The notes under the pieces were generated by a model, which was not told where the DNA came from, did not search any database, and saw nothing but the letters and a program-made list of their open reading frames with translations. The position numbers were made by a program, and so were the translations under genes. From Microbacteriaceae bacterium PS02068 (GTDB lineage Bacteria; Actinomycetota; Actinomycetes; Actinomycetales; Microbacteriaceae): a stretch of DNA of 44,416 nucleotides. The stretch lies in contig JASCPF010000022.1 in assembly GCA_029959325.1 (NCBI GenBank), positions 1 through 44,416 on the forward strand, written 5' to 3'. Shown here piece after piece: positions 18,403 to 30,432 of the stretch (the stretch's first letter is position 1; each line of letters begins with the position of its first letter).

Positions 18403-19365
18403 ATGCTGATCGAGGGGCCCGAACGGGACGTCCGCGAGTCTCGCGGTGAGGTGCAGGAGCCCGCCGACTTCGACGACTTCTGGAGCTCGACGCTCGCCGG
18501 AGCGCGTGAGCGGGAGAGCCCCGTTCACGCTGAGGAGGTCGAGCCGGGGCTCACCACGGTGCGCACTTTCGACGTCCGGTTCGCGGGCTTCGCCGGAGAT
18601 CCCGTCCGCGCGTGGCTGCGCGTCCCGCGGGACGCCTCGACCCCGCTCCCGGTGATCGTCGAATTCCTCGGATACGGCGGGGGTCGCGGTGCGATCACGG
18701 AGAACCTGCTGTGGTCTGCGGCCGGATACGCGCACCTCCTCGTCGACACCCGTGGGCAGGGCAGCAGCTGGTCGCGCGGCGACACCCCCGATCCGCACGG
18801 GTCGGGCCCCGCTGTTCCGGGGTTTCTCACGCGCGGGATCGAGGATCGCGACTCCTATTACTATCGGCGGGTGTTCACGGATGCCGTGCGCGCGATCGAT
18901 GCCCTGGAACATCTGCCGCTCGTCGACCCCGAACGCATCGCGGTGCTCGGTGGCAGTCAGGGTGGCGGGATCGCACTCGCAGCGGCAGGGCTCAGCGATC
19001 GCGTCAGCGCGTTGTTCGCGCGCGTCCCTTTCCTCTGCGACATCTACCGCGCCGCGCAGGTGACCGACAGCGACCCATATGCCGAACTCGCCCGGTGGTT
19101 GCGGCAGCATCGCCGGCAGGCGGATGCCGCGCGGAACACTCTCGCGTACTTCGACGGGGTCATCCTCGCGCGCAGGGCCACCGCGCACGCCTGGTTCTCG
19201 ACGGCGCTGATGGACCCGATCTGCCCGCCCTCGACGGTGTTCGCCGCCTACAACGCCTATGCCGGGCCGAAGGAGATCACGGTGTGGCCGTTCAACGGTC
19301 ACGAGGGCGGCGGCCCCGAAGACGACGCCACGACGATCGACGCGCTGAGGGAGTTCTTCCGGTGA
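18403..19365 (+). CDS. CE7 acetyl esterase (acetylxylan esterase / cephalosporin-C deacetylase family)
   Basis: This 320-residue alpha/beta hydrolase matches carbohydrate esterase family 7 in length and order. It begins with PADFDDFW, followed by an oxyanion region in IVEFLGYGGGRG and the RGQG motif (DTRGQGSSW). The nucleophile elbow is GGSQGGG (S185), the acid is D271 in LMDPICPPST, and the His is H300 in NGHEGGG. The spacing of the triad is the same as in the characterised Thermotoga enzyme, shifted by three residues. CE7 enzymes remove acetyl groups from small acetylated sugars inside the cell. It is the last gene of the rightward glycan operon, 30 nt after the alpha-galactosidase stop, so the target glycan is probably O-acetylated. 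Confidence 0.92.
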   Translation: MLIEGPERDVRESRGEVQEPADFDDFWSSTLAGARERESPVHAEEVEPGLTTVRTFDVRFAGFAGDPVRAWLRVPRDASTPLPVIVEFLGYGGGRGAITENLLWSAAGYAHLLVDTRGQGSSWSRGDTPDPHGSGPAVPGFLTRGIEDRDSYYYRRVFTDAVRAIDALEHLPLVDPERIAVLGGSQGGGIALAAAGLSDRVSALFARVPFLCDIYRAAQVTDSDPYAELARWLRQHRRQADAARNTLAYFDGVILARRATAHAWFSTALMDPICPPSTVFAAYNAYAGPKEITVWPFNGHEGGGPEDDATTIDALREFFR

Positions 19366-19674
19366 ACGGGTCACCCATGCGCCCCCTGTGACGCACGCCT
19401 GACGTCCCTGCCCCCTGCACCCCCTGCCCCCGCGGCTCGCGGTTATACCGCAGCATCCGAAACTCGTCAAGGATTTCACTTGCCATGGCGCGTCGCCCGG
19501 CCTATAGTAGGTAGTTGCGCTCCCTTCCCCCATGCCCTCATATGGTGGTCGGCGTGCGCCTGCAGATACCCCGCCACTCGAAACAGTCGGCGGCGCGTGG
19601 CAGGCGTGGGAACGGAGCACTCCACCTGACGACGAGGAAACAAGCCCCTGCCCGGGCTCACGGAGGTAATCCCC
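19366..19674 (+). other. Intergenic region and leader ahead of rpoB
   Basis: This 309-nt gap separates the glycan operon from rpoB. It contains a C-rich stretch (19385-19433), a weak 5-bp hairpin at 19430-19442 without a T-run, the rpoB promoter at 19480-19508 and a ~160-nt transcribed leader. The leader contains a 45-codon reading frame (19532-19669) that ends inside the rpoB ribosome site; it has no ribosome site of its own. No other gene is seen. Confidence 0.7.
19480..19508 (+). promoter_or_regulatory. rpoBC promoter (sigma70/SigA type)
   Basis: TTGCCA (19480-19485) and TATAGT (19503-19508) are separated by exactly 17 nt. This is the best consensus-like promoter in the window and sits ~160 nt upstream of rpoB. 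The transcription start is expected near 19514-19516. Confidence 0.8.
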
Positions 19675-23172
<3,498 letters not shown>

Positions 23173-23178
23173 CCCGCG

Positions 23179-23200
23179 CCCTTCGACAAGCTCAGGGACC
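23179..23200 (+). repeat. 22-bp dispersed repeat, copy 1 (rpoB-rpoC gap)
   Basis: The 22-nt word running from CCCTTCG to AGGGACC (centre ACAAGCTC) lies between rpoB and rpoC. Its exact reverse complement lies after rpoC at 27141-27162. This word is familiar from intergenic regions of many high-GC bacteria, from memory rather than a search. Confidence 0.85.
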
Positions 23201-23232
23201 GGCGTCCCATCATTTCCGACACAGGAGAACCA

Positions 23233-26200
23233 GTGCTCGAGTCCAATACCTTCGATCAGCTTCGCATCGGTCTCGCGACTGCCGACGACATCCGTCGTTG
23301 GTCGTTCGGCGAGGTCAAGAAGCCCGAAACCATCAACTACCGCACGCTCAAGCCCGAGAAGGACGGCCTCTTCGGCGAGCAGATCTTCGGACCCTCCCGC
23401 GACTGGGAGTGCGCCTGCGGCAAGTACAAGCGTGTCCGCTTCAAGGGCATCGTCTGCGAGCGCTGCGGCGTCGAGGTCACCAAGTCCTCGGTTCGTCGTG
23501 AGCGCATGGGTCACATCGAGCTCGCCGCTCCCGTGACGCACATCTGGTACTTCAAGGGTGTGCCCTCGCGTCTCGGCTACCTGCTCGACATGGCGCCGAA
23601 GGACCTCGAGAAGGTCATCTACTTCGCCGCCTACATGGTGATCGGCGTCGACGAAGAGGCGCGTCACCGCGACCTGCCGACGCACGAGTCGAACCTGCGC
23701 CTCGAGATCAAGAACCTCGCCGACCGCCGTGACGCCCGCGTCGCGACGCGTCTGGCGAAGCTCGAGGAAGAGCTCGCCGCCCTCGAGGCGGAGGGTGCCA
23801 AGGCCGACCAGAAGAAGAAGGTCAAGGATGCCGCCGAGAAGGAGATGGCATCCATCCGCAAGAACGCGGACGACCAGGTCGCCAAGCTCGAGCGCATGTG
23901 GGACGAGTTCCGCAACCTCTCGGTCGGTCAGCTCAAGCAGGAGGACGACGTCTTCCACGAGCTGCAGGACCGCTTCGGTCAGTACTTCGAGGCCTACATG
24001 GGCGCCGAGTCGATCCAGCGTCGCCTGCAGGCGTTCGACCTGGCCGCCGAGGCCGAGTCGCTGCACCTGCAGATCTCCGAGGGCAAGGGCCAGCGCAAGA
24101 TCCGTGCGATCAAGCGCCTGAAGGTCGTCAACTCGTTCCTGCAGACGGGCATGTCGCCGGCATCCATGGTCCTCGACGTCGTTCCGGTGATCCCGCCGGA
24201 GCTGCGCCCGATGGTGCAGCTCGACGGTGGCCGTTTCGCCACGAGCGACCTGAACGACCTGTACCGCCGCGTGATCAACCGCAACAACCGCCTCCGTCGC
24301 CTGATCGACCTCGGTGCTCCCGAGATCATCGTCAACAACGAGAAGCGCATGCTGCAGGAGGCCGTCGACGCGCTGTTCGACAACGGCCGCCGTGGTCGCC
24401 CCGTCACCGGTACCGGCAACCGTGCGCTGAAGTCGCTCTCCGACATGCTCAAGGGCAAGCAGGGCCGGTTCCGTCAGAACCTGCTCGGCAAGCGCGTGGA
24501 CTACTCGGGCCGTTCGGTCATCATCGTCGGGCCCCAGCTGAAGCTGCACCAGTGCGGTCTGCCCAAGCAGATGGCCCTCGAGCTGTTCAAGCCGTTCGTG
24601 ATCAAGCGCCTGATCGACCTCGGTCACGCGCAGAACATCAAGGCCGCCAAGCGTCAGGTCGAGCGCATGCATGCGCAAGTCTGGGACGTCCTCGAGGAGA
24701 TCATCCGCGAGCGCCCCGTGCTGCTCAACCGTGCGCCGACGCTCCACCGCCTCGGCATCCAGGCCTTCGAGCCTCAGCTCGTCGAGGGCAAGGCCATCCA
24801 GCTGCACCCGCTCGTCTGCGCGGCGTTCAACGCCGACTTCGACGGTGACCAGATGGCTGTGCACCTGCCCCTGTCGGTCGAGGCGCAGGCCGAGGCCCGC
24901 GTGCTCATGCTCGCGTCGAACAACATCCTGAAGCCGTCCGACGGCCGCCCGGTCACCCTGCCCTCGCAGGACATGATCATCGGCCTGCACCACCTGACCA
25001 CGGTCATCGAGGGTGCGAAGGGCGAGGGTCGCGTGTTCGGCTCGGTCGGCGAGGCGATCCTGGCCAAGGACGAGGGCACCCTCGACCTGCAGGCCAAGGC
25101 GCGCATCCGCATCCACGGCCTCACCTTCCTCGAGGGCGAAGCCCCCGAGGGCTACGAGCGCCACGGTCTCGTAGATGCCTCGCTGGGTCAGGCGATCTTC
25201 AACGACACGCTCCCCAAGGGCTACCCGTTCGTGCGCGAGCAGGCCGACAAGGGCAAGCTGTCGCAGATCGTCAACAAGCTCGCCGAGGAGTACCCCAAGG
25301 TCGAGGTCGCCGCGTCGCTCGACCGCATCAAGGACGCCGGCTTCTACTGGGCCACCCGCTCGGGTGTGACCGTCGCGCTCAGCGACGTGCTCACGCCGCC
25401 GAACAAGGGCGAGATCATCGCCAAGTTCGAGAAGCAGGCGCAGAAGGTGCAGGGCCAGTTCGAGAAGGGTCTCGTGACCGACTCGGAGCGTCGTCAGGAG
25501 CAGATCAAGATCTGGACCGAGGCGACCGACGAGGTGCAGGCCGCGATGAAGGCCAACTTCCCGGCCGAGAACACCATCAACCGCATGGTGAGCTCGGGCG
25601 CTCGTGGTAACTGGCTGCAGATCCGCAACATCGCGGGCATCCGAGGCCTGGTGAACAACACCAAGGGTGAGATCATGCCGCGTCCGATCATCTCCTCGTA
25701 CCGCGAGGGGCTGTCGGTCGCCGAGTACTTCACCGCGACGCACGGTGCCCGCAAGGGTCTGGCCGACACGGCCCTCCGTACGGCCGACTCGGGCTACCTG
25801 ACGCGTCGACTCGTCGACGTCTCGCAGGACGTCATCATCCGCGAAGAGGACTGCGGCACCAGCAAGGGCCTCGAGTTCACGATCGCAGCTCCCGGTGCCG
25901 ACGGCACGCTGGTGCGCGACGCGAACGTCGAGAACTCCGTGTTCGCCCGTACCCTCGCCGCCGACGCGGTCGACCCGTCCGGTGCCGTCGTGGCGTCGGC
26001 CGGTGAAGACGTGGGCGACGTGCTCATCGACAAGCTCGTCGAGGCGGGTGTCGAGTCGATCAAGGTCCGCTCGGTGCTGACCTGCGACTCGGCGGTCGGT
26101 GTGTGTGCGCGCTGCTACGGCCGCTCGCTCGCGACCGGAAAGCTCGTCGACATCGGCGAGGCCGTCGGCATCATCGCGGCCCAGTCGATCGGTGAGCCCG

Positions 26201-27105
26201 GTACCCAGCTGACGATGCGTACCTTCCACACGGGTGGTTCGGCCTCGGCCGACGACATCACCCAGGGTCTGCCGCGCGTGCAGGAGCTGTTCGAGGCGCG
26301 TACCCCGAAGGGGGCGTCCCCGATCGCCGAGGCCGCCGGTCGCATCACGATCGACGAGACCGACAAGGCCAAGAAGGTCATCCTGACGCCCGACTCGGGC
26401 GACGAGCCGCACGTCTACCCGGTCCTGAAGCGCGCGACGCTGCTGGTCGAGGACGGGCAGCACGTCGAGGTCGGTCAGCCGATCCTCGTCGGCACGCTCG
26501 ACCCCAAGGAGGTCATGCGTGTCATGGGTGCCCGCGAGGTGCAGAAGTACCTCGTCGGCGGCGTGCAGGGCGTGTACCGCTCGCAGGGTGTGCCGATCCA
26601 CGACAAGCACATCGAGGTCATCGTCCGTCAGATGCTGCGGAAGGTCACCGTGGTCGACCACGGCGACACGACGCTGCTGCCGGGTGAGCTGGTCGACTTC
26701 AAGAAGTACCAGAGCATCAACCGCGAGGCCGTGGCCGAGGGCAAGCGCCCCGCGTCGGGCCGTCCCGAGCTGATGGGTATCACGAAGGCGTCGCTCGCGA
26801 CCGAGTCGTGGCTGTCGGCCGCGTCGTTCCAGGAGACCACCCGCGTTCTGACGCAGGCGGCCATGGAAGGCCGCAGCGACCCGCTGGTCGGCCTCAAGGA
26901 GAACGTCATCATCGGAAAGCTCATCCCCGCCGGAACCGGTCTTGCGAAGTACCGCAACGTCACGGTCGAGGCGACGGACGAGGCCAAGAGCGAGCGGTAC
27001 CCCAACCGCATCTTCGCCTCGGACGGCGCCTACTCGGGCGACGACCTGAGCTACGTCGATTTCGACAGCTTCACGACCGACGGTTTCTCCACCGAGTACA
27101 ACTGA
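23233..27105 (+). CDS. rpoC: DNA-directed RNA polymerase subunit beta'
   Basis: This is a full-length 1290-residue beta' subunit. It has a GTG start preceded by AGGAG in ACAGGAGAACCA. The N-terminal zinc site is formed by C60, C62, C75 and C78. The catalytic magnesium-binding motif [10 protein letters not shown] supplies D535, D537 and D539. The second zinc site is C874, C951, C958 and C961. The protein follows rpoB in the same transcript and ends before a strong intrinsic terminator. No inserted or missing domain is seen compared with other actinobacterial RpoC proteins. Confidence 0.99.
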   Translation: MLESNTFDQLRIGLATADDIRRWSFGEVKKPETINYRTLKPEKDGLFGEQIFGPSRDWECACGKYKRVRFKGIVCERCGVEVTKSSVRRERMGHIELAAPVTHIWYFKGVPSRLGYLLDMAPKDLEKVIYFAAYMVIGVDEEARHRDLPTHESNLRLEIKNLADRRDARVATRLAKLEEELAALEAEGAKADQKKKVKDAAEKEMASIRKNADDQVAKLERMWDEFRNLSVGQLKQEDDVFHELQDRFGQYFEAYMGAESIQRRLQAFDLAAEAESLHLQISEGKGQRKIRAIKRLKVVNSFLQTGMSPASMVLDVVPVIPPELRPMVQLDGGRFATSDLNDLYRRVINRNNRLRRLIDLGAPEIIVNNEKRMLQEAVDALFDNGRRGRPVTGTGNRALKSLSDMLKGKQGRFRQNLLGKRVDYSGRSVIIVGPQLKLHQCGLPKQMALELFKPFVIKRLIDLGHAQNIKAAKRQVERMHAQVWDVLEEIIRERPVLLNRAPTLHRLGIQAFEPQLVEGKAIQLHPLVCAAFNADFDGDQMAVHLPLSVEAQAEARVLMLASNNILKPSDGRPVTLPSQDMIIGLHHLTTVIEGAKGEGRVFGSVGEAILAKDEGTLDLQAKARIRIHGLTFLEGEAPEGYERHGLVDASLGQAIFNDTLPKGYPFVREQADKGKLSQIVNKLAEEYPKVEVAASLDRIKDAGFYWATRSGVTVALSDVLTPPNKGEIIAKFEKQAQKVQGQFEKGLVTDSERRQEQIKIWTEATDEVQAAMKANFPAENTINRMVSSGARGNWLQIRNIAGIRGLVNNTKGEIMPRPIISSYREGLSVAEYFTATHGARKGLADTALRTADSGYLTRRLVDVSQDVIIREEDCGTSKGLEFTIAAPGADGTLVRDANVENSVFARTLAADAVDPSGAVVASAGEDVGDVLIDKLVEAGVESIKVRSVLTCDSAVGVCARCYGRSLATGKLVDIGEAVGIIAAQSIGEPGTQLTMRTFHTGGSASADDITQGLPRVQELFEARTPKGASPIAEAAGRITIDETDKAKKVILTPDSGDEPHVYPVLKRATLLVEDGQHVEVGQPILVGTLDPKEVMRVMGAREVQKYLVGGVQGVYRSQGVPIHDKHIEVIVRQMLRKVTVVDHGDTTLLPGELVDFKKYQSINREAVAEGKRPASGRPELMGITKASLATESWLSAASFQETTRVLTQAAMEGRSDPLVGLKENVIIGKLIPAGTGLAKYRNVTVEATDEAKSERYPNRIFASDGAYSGDDLSYVDFDSFTTDGFSTEYN

Positions 27106-27109
27106 TCGG

Positions 27110-27145
27110 CTGAGCTCGGCTCGGTCCCTGAGCTCGGCTCGGTCC
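27110..27145 (+). repeat. Two tandem 18-bp units after rpoC
   Basis: CTGAGCTCGGCTCGGTCC occurs twice without a gap (27110-27127 and 27128-27145) and runs into the second 22-bp repeat copy, which shares its CTGAGCT start. It begins 5 nt after the rpoC stop and looks like local duplication of part of the dispersed repeat. Confidence 0.85.
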
Positions 27146-27162
27146 CTGAGCTTGTCGAAGGG
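27141..27162 (-). repeat. 22-bp dispersed repeat, copy 2 (after rpoC, inverted)
   Basis: This is an exact reverse complement of the copy at 23179-23200, so rpoC is bracketed by an inverted pair about 3.9 kb apart. It precedes the rpoC terminator by 10 nt. Confidence 0.85.
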
Positions 27163-27171
27163 TCGTCGAGG

Positions 27172-27207
27172 GAAAGGCCTCGGGAACACACGTTCCCGGG
27201 GCCTTTC
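27172..27207 (+). terminator. Intrinsic terminator of rpoBC
   Basis: GAAAGGCCTCGGGAAC (27172-27187) pairs with 27192-27207 around a 4-nt ACAC loop, giving a 16-bp stem with a single T-G wobble. The closing strand ends CCTTTC rather than in a long T-run, which is normal for high-GC actinobacteria. Confidence 0.85.
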
Positions 27208-27253
27208 GCCGTGTCCGCCGGGCGCACGCCGCGCGGCGGCTTAGCGTGGAGTC

Positions 27254-27859
27254 ATGGCTCGAGTCGGCGGCAGGAATGCCTTCATCGCGTGGGTCGTGGG
27301 CATCGGATGCCTCGCCACGCTGGGCGTTCTCGCGTACCTCGCGGTGCCGATGCTCCCGGCATCCCTCGCCTGGCTGGGCTCCGCCGGGCAGGGTCCTGCG
27401 GCGACCTCCGACGCGGTGGCCGCGGCGGGCGATGAGGCCGTGGACGGGCCGCCCACCGAGTGCGCCGACCTCTATGGCGAACCGATGTGGGCAGCGATGC
27501 GCTTCACCCGAGGCGCCGTCATGACGCCGTCATCGGATGCCCCGGTGACGACCGCCACGACGCTCGTCACCGCAGTGCAGCCGCAGGTGACGATGACCTG
27601 CTCGTGGCACGCCGATGCCGGCACGGTGTCGACGACGCTCGCGACGGTGCCCACCGATGCTGGCGCGATCGCAGCGGCGGCCCTGCCCGCCGCGGGCTTC
27701 GCCTGCACGACGCAGAACGATCGCACCACGTGCACGCGCAGCGACGGCGACCTGACCGAGACGATCGCGGCCGGCGGGGGGCTGTGGCTCTCGACGAGCG
27801 AGAGCGGGTGGCATCCCGAGGGCTACGCCGCCGACACGGCGGCGAACGTCTGGCGCTGA
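27254..27859 (+). CDS. Hypothetical membrane-anchored protein
   Basis: I do not recognise this 201-residue protein. It starts at an ATG with GGAG just upstream and has one N-terminal hydrophobic segment, AFIAWVVGIGCLATLGVLAYLAV, followed by an Ala/Thr-rich region that would lie outside the cell. Four Cys residues (in TECADLY, MTCSWHAD, FACTTQND and TTCTRSD) in the outer part suggest disulfides. The C-terminal half reads like a small folded domain ending LWLSTSESGWHPEGY. It is transcribed alone after the rpoC terminator and converges on the small gene at 27904. No function can be proposed. Confidence 0.75.
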   Translation: MARVGGRNAFIAWVVGIGCLATLGVLAYLAVPMLPASLAWLGSAGQGPAATSDAVAAAGDEAVDGPPTECADLYGEPMWAAMRFTRGAVMTPSSDAPVTTATTLVTAVQPQVTMTCSWHADAGTVSTTLATVPTDAGAIAAAALPAAGFACTTQNDRTTCTRSDGDLTETIAAGGGLWLSTSESGWHPEGYAADTAANVWR

Positions 27860-27903
27860 CGCGCGGCGCGCTCAGCCCGCGGCGGCGCACCCGGCGAGCA
27901 TGC

Positions 27904-28059
27904 TCAGTGCTTCTCGTTGCCCTCGTGGCGGCGCTCGTCCTGCGACGCGGCGTCGAAGGTCTCGCCGGTCTTCTCGAACGCGTCGTCGCGCTCGTGCTGG
28001 CGGTGCTCGTCCTGCGACGTCTTGTCGGCCCGCAGTTCGTCGTTCTTGTCGTGGCTCAT
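27904..28059 (-). CDS. 51-residue highly charged small protein
   Basis: This is a short gene on the minus strand. An ATG is preceded by an excellent ribosome site (GGAGGAGA, with 5 nt to the ATG), and the product begins MSHDKNDELRADKTSQDEHR and ends in EGNEKH. It has no hydrophobic segment and is almost entirely Asp, Glu, Lys, Arg, His, Gln and Asn. An approximate internal repeat is visible: SQDEHRQHERDD and SQDERRHEGNE. It is probably cytoplasmic and disordered or helical. The strength of the ribosome site and the repeat make chance unlikely. It may be a stress-related hydrophilic protein, but I do not recognise a family. Confidence 0.65.
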   Translation of the reverse strand: MSHDKNDELRADKTSQDEHRQHERDDAFEKTGETFDAASQDERRHEGNEKH

Positions 28060-28116
28060 CGCGTCTCCTCCGTCGGCGTGGTCTGACGCGAGCCTAGTGC
28101 GGGCAGAGCGGCGTCA

Positions 28117-28809
28117 CTACGGGGTCCGCGAAGGCGTCGGCGACGCGCTCGGCGTCGGCGCCGAGAACTTCGGCGGCACCCCTGCCGGGGGCCAGAGCGA
28201 CGAGATGATCGCGTTCGTGTAGCCGGTCGGCGAGAGGTTCGAATACTGCGTGTCGATGATGACCCCGTCGCGGTAGAACAGCGTGCGCCCGTTCTTCACC
28301 GGCAGATTCGGGTCGTCCCAGGTCTTCTCGCAGCGCACCCCGCCCTGCGGCTCGTAGCAGGTGAACCCGTCGGCGCCGAGGGCATAGAGGGCGTCGCGCG
28401 CTTCGCGATCGGGCGAGTAGCCGATCACGGTCACGAGGCGGGTCGTCGCGGCCGCCGGGTCGCCCCAGACGCACACGCGCGAGCTGTCGGGACGGATGCC
28501 CCCGCCCATCCCCTCGGCGTTCAGCGGCACGTCCTTCAGCTGAGCGAGCACGGCATCGTCGAGGATGTCGCGGCAGCCCTGGGGGAGATCGGCGGGCAGC
28601 GCCGTCGTCGATGTCGCCTGCCCCATCGGGAACGGAGTGATCGACGCCGACGGCGTGGGACGGGCGGATGCCGCGGCGTCACCGCCCGACGCCGACGTCG
28701 AGGGCGCGGGGCCCGGCGTGCCGGTGCAGCCGGTCAGCGCGAGTACCGCGGCGAGAGCGCCCAGCGCCGCGCCGCGAGCGGCAAGTCGAGTGAGGCGAGG
28801 GCGGGGCAT
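28117..28809 (-). CDS. Hypothetical lipoprotein
   Basis: This 230-residue protein has an N-terminal lipoprotein signal: an Arg-rich start, an Ala/Leu core and the lipobox LALTGC with Cys 28. A Ser/Thr/Pro/Ala-rich linker (~30-70) follows, then a folded domain of about 140 residues with Cys in LPQGCRDIL, SRVCVWG, FTCYEPQ and VRCEKTW that could form two disulfides. The C-terminus is again Pro/Ser-rich. It should be anchored on the outer face of the membrane. The layout resembles small actinobacterial cell-surface lipoproteins, but no family is recognised. It is divergent from the membrane protein gene at 28982. Confidence 0.8.
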   Translation of the reverse strand: MPRPRLTRLAARGAALGALAAVLALTGCTGTPGPAPSTSASGGDAAASARPTPSASITPFPMGQATSTTALPADLPQGCRDILDDAVLAQLKDVPLNAEGMGGGIRPDSSRVCVWGDPAAATTRLVTVIGYSPDREARDALYALGADGFTCYEPQGGVRCEKTWDDPNLPVKNGRTLFYRDGVIIDTQYSNLSPTGYTNAIISSLWPPAGVPPKFSAPTPSASPTPSRTP

Positions 28810-28981
28810 CCCCCCACGATAGGCACGTGTCAGGCCTCGCCGTCACGCCACGCGGCGCGCGGCCAGACACGGCGCACAATCCCGGCGAGGCTCCGCGGCA
28901 GGGCGCGGACCCCGGGTTACGCTCACTGTGCGGCGGCCTGGAGATCTGCGAGAGATCGGTCCCGCGTGAGGAGCACACGCC

Positions 28982-29899
28982 ATGAGCGACCCCCAGTACG
29001 GTGATCCGGTCGAAGAGAACGTCGCCGATGTCGAGGCGACGTCGGCGGATGACGCTGTCGCGCGCGCACACGAGGCCCTGGCCGACGCTGAGGCAGCGTC
29101 GCGCGAGGTCGTCGTAGAAGAGCCGGTCGTCGCCGAGCAGGTCGACACCGTCGTCGTCGCCCCTGCCGCTGACCCCGCCGACGTGGCGTACGCCGACCGC
29201 TACGCCGACGAGCCCGTCGACGAGGCCTACACGCCCGGCGCGTACTCCAGCGACCCCGACGCGCCCACCGAGGTGGTCGCACCGGCCGTCGTCGCCGCTG
29301 CGGCAGCCGCGCCTGTCGCGCCTGTCGCGCCCCAGCCGATCTTCGTGCAGGCGCCCGAGGCGCCGCGTCCGCGCGGCAACCGCGCCGCCGCCGGCGCGAT
29401 CGGACTCCTGGCCGCCATCGCCTTCGGCATCCTCTACCTCGCCGCCGCCCTCGGGCTGCGCGCCCTCGACGGCGACGTCACGGGGTCGAACGTCGGCACC
29501 GCCGCGACGTCGGCGCTGACCTCGTGGTGGTTCTGGGTGCCGGTCGTGGTCTTCTATCTCGCGTTCTGGCTGCTCGGCGCGATCGTCAACCGCGGACGCT
29601 GGGGCCACTGGGTCATCTTCGGCGTGATCGTCGGCCTCGCGTCGTACGGCGGCCACATCCTCGGCCAGCTCTTCCAGGCGCCGTTCTGGCAGCTCACCGC
29701 CTCGCAGGGACAGGAGCTCGTCAAGGGACAGGTGCTCGCCCCGCTCGCGATCGTGGCCTTCGTCGTCGGGCGCGAGCTGACGATCTGGTTCGGAGCCTGG
29801 GTCGCCGCCCGCGGACGCCGGGTGGCCGAGCTCAACCGTGAGGCGCAGCGCGAATACGAGCGCACGCTCGAGGCGGGTCCGCGACTCCACCAGGGCTGA
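28982..29899 (+). CDS. Hypothetical multi-pass membrane protein with acidic disordered N-terminus
   Basis: This is a 305-residue protein with an ATG start and GAGGAG 9 nt upstream. Residues ~1-125 are Ala/Asp/Glu/Val-rich and look disordered. A basic RPRGNR stretch and four predicted membrane helices follow: around AIGLLAAIAFGILYLAAAL, WWFWVPVVVFYLAFWLLGA, WVIFGVIVGLASYGG and VLAPLAIVAFVVGRELTIW. A charged helical tail ends the protein. The next gene overlaps its stop (TGATG), so the two are probably translated together. No family is recognised and no function is proposed. Confidence 0.85.
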   Translation: MSDPQYGDPVEENVADVEATSADDAVARAHEALADAEAASREVVVEEPVVAEQVDTVVVAPAADPADVAYADRYADEPVDEAYTPGAYSSDPDAPTEVVAPAVVAAAAAAPVAPVAPQPIFVQAPEAPRPRGNRAAAGAIGLLAAIAFGILYLAAALGLRALDGDVTGSNVGTAATSALTSWWFWVPVVVFYLAFWLLGAIVNRGRWGHWVIFGVIVGLASYGGHILGQLFQAPFWQLTASQGQELVKGQVLAPLAIVAFVVGRELTIWFGAWVAARGRRVAELNREAQREYERTLEAGPRLHQG

Positions 29900-30378
29900 T
29901 GGCCGAAGGGCCGCACGGGGCGTCGCCGGGCCTGGCGACCCTGCTGACCAGCGCGGGGTTCTTCGCGCTGCTGGTCGCCGGCTTCGGCATGCTGAGCCTG
30001 CTGACGGATGCCGAGGTGCTGCCCGTCGCCGGGCTCGGCCAGGCGGCCGGCATCGTCGGCGTGGCGGCCGCCGTGCTCACCTACGCCGTCGCGGTGCGGC
30101 GCGCGGTCCGTCGCCCGCGCGCCTCGTACCCGGCCATCGCCGTGGTCGCCGCAGTGACGTTCCTGGCCTACCTCGCGGGGGTCCTGGCCGGGGCGCTTCT
30201 CGCGGGTGTCGACCCTGCCCGGGCGGTCGCCGGGGTGGGCGGCTTCGCGACATCGTGGTTCGCCGTCGTGCTGGCATCCGCCGCCGTCCTCTCGGGGTGG
30301 GTGGCGGTCGCCCTCGTGCGCACCCGCGCCAGCCCTCCGCGCTGGCCCTGGGAGCGAGGAGAGCGCGAAGCGCCGTGA
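29899..30378 (+). CDS. Hypothetical small integral membrane protein
   Basis: This 159-residue protein has about four hydrophobic helices: LATLLTSAGFFALLVAGFGML, GQAAGIVGVAAAVLTYAVAV, YPAIAVVAAVTFLAYLAGVL, and a last helix around WFAVVLASAAVLSGWVAVAL. A short basic loop RRAVRRPRASY separates helices 2 and 3, and the tail is charged. The ATG overlaps the previous stop by one base, so it probably works with or depends on the 28982 product. No motif points to a function. Confidence 0.85.
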   Translation: MAEGPHGASPGLATLLTSAGFFALLVAGFGMLSLLTDAEVLPVAGLGQAAGIVGVAAAVLTYAVAVRRAVRRPRASYPAIAVVAAVTFLAYLAGVLAGALLAGVDPARAVAGVGGFATSWFAVVLASAAVLSGWVAVALVRTRASPPRWPWERGEREAP

Positions 30379-30432
30379 TCCTGATTCGGGTCGAATACAG
30401 CGAGATCGCCCGCCACCGGCGACAATGGACCC

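Noticed and set aside
19430..19442. CCGCG-GCT-CGCGG hairpin after the glycan operon as a terminator
   Set aside because: Only a 5-bp stem with a 3-nt loop and no T-run; too weak to call.
27896..27905. GAGCATGCTC palindrome between convergent genes as a terminator
   Set aside because: Loopless 10-bp palindrome, too short; occurs by chance in this composition.
30384..30396. ATTCG-GGT-CGAAT inverted repeat upstream of the kinase cluster as an operator
   Set aside because: Only 5-bp arms and no second copy or promoter overlap; recorded as weak.
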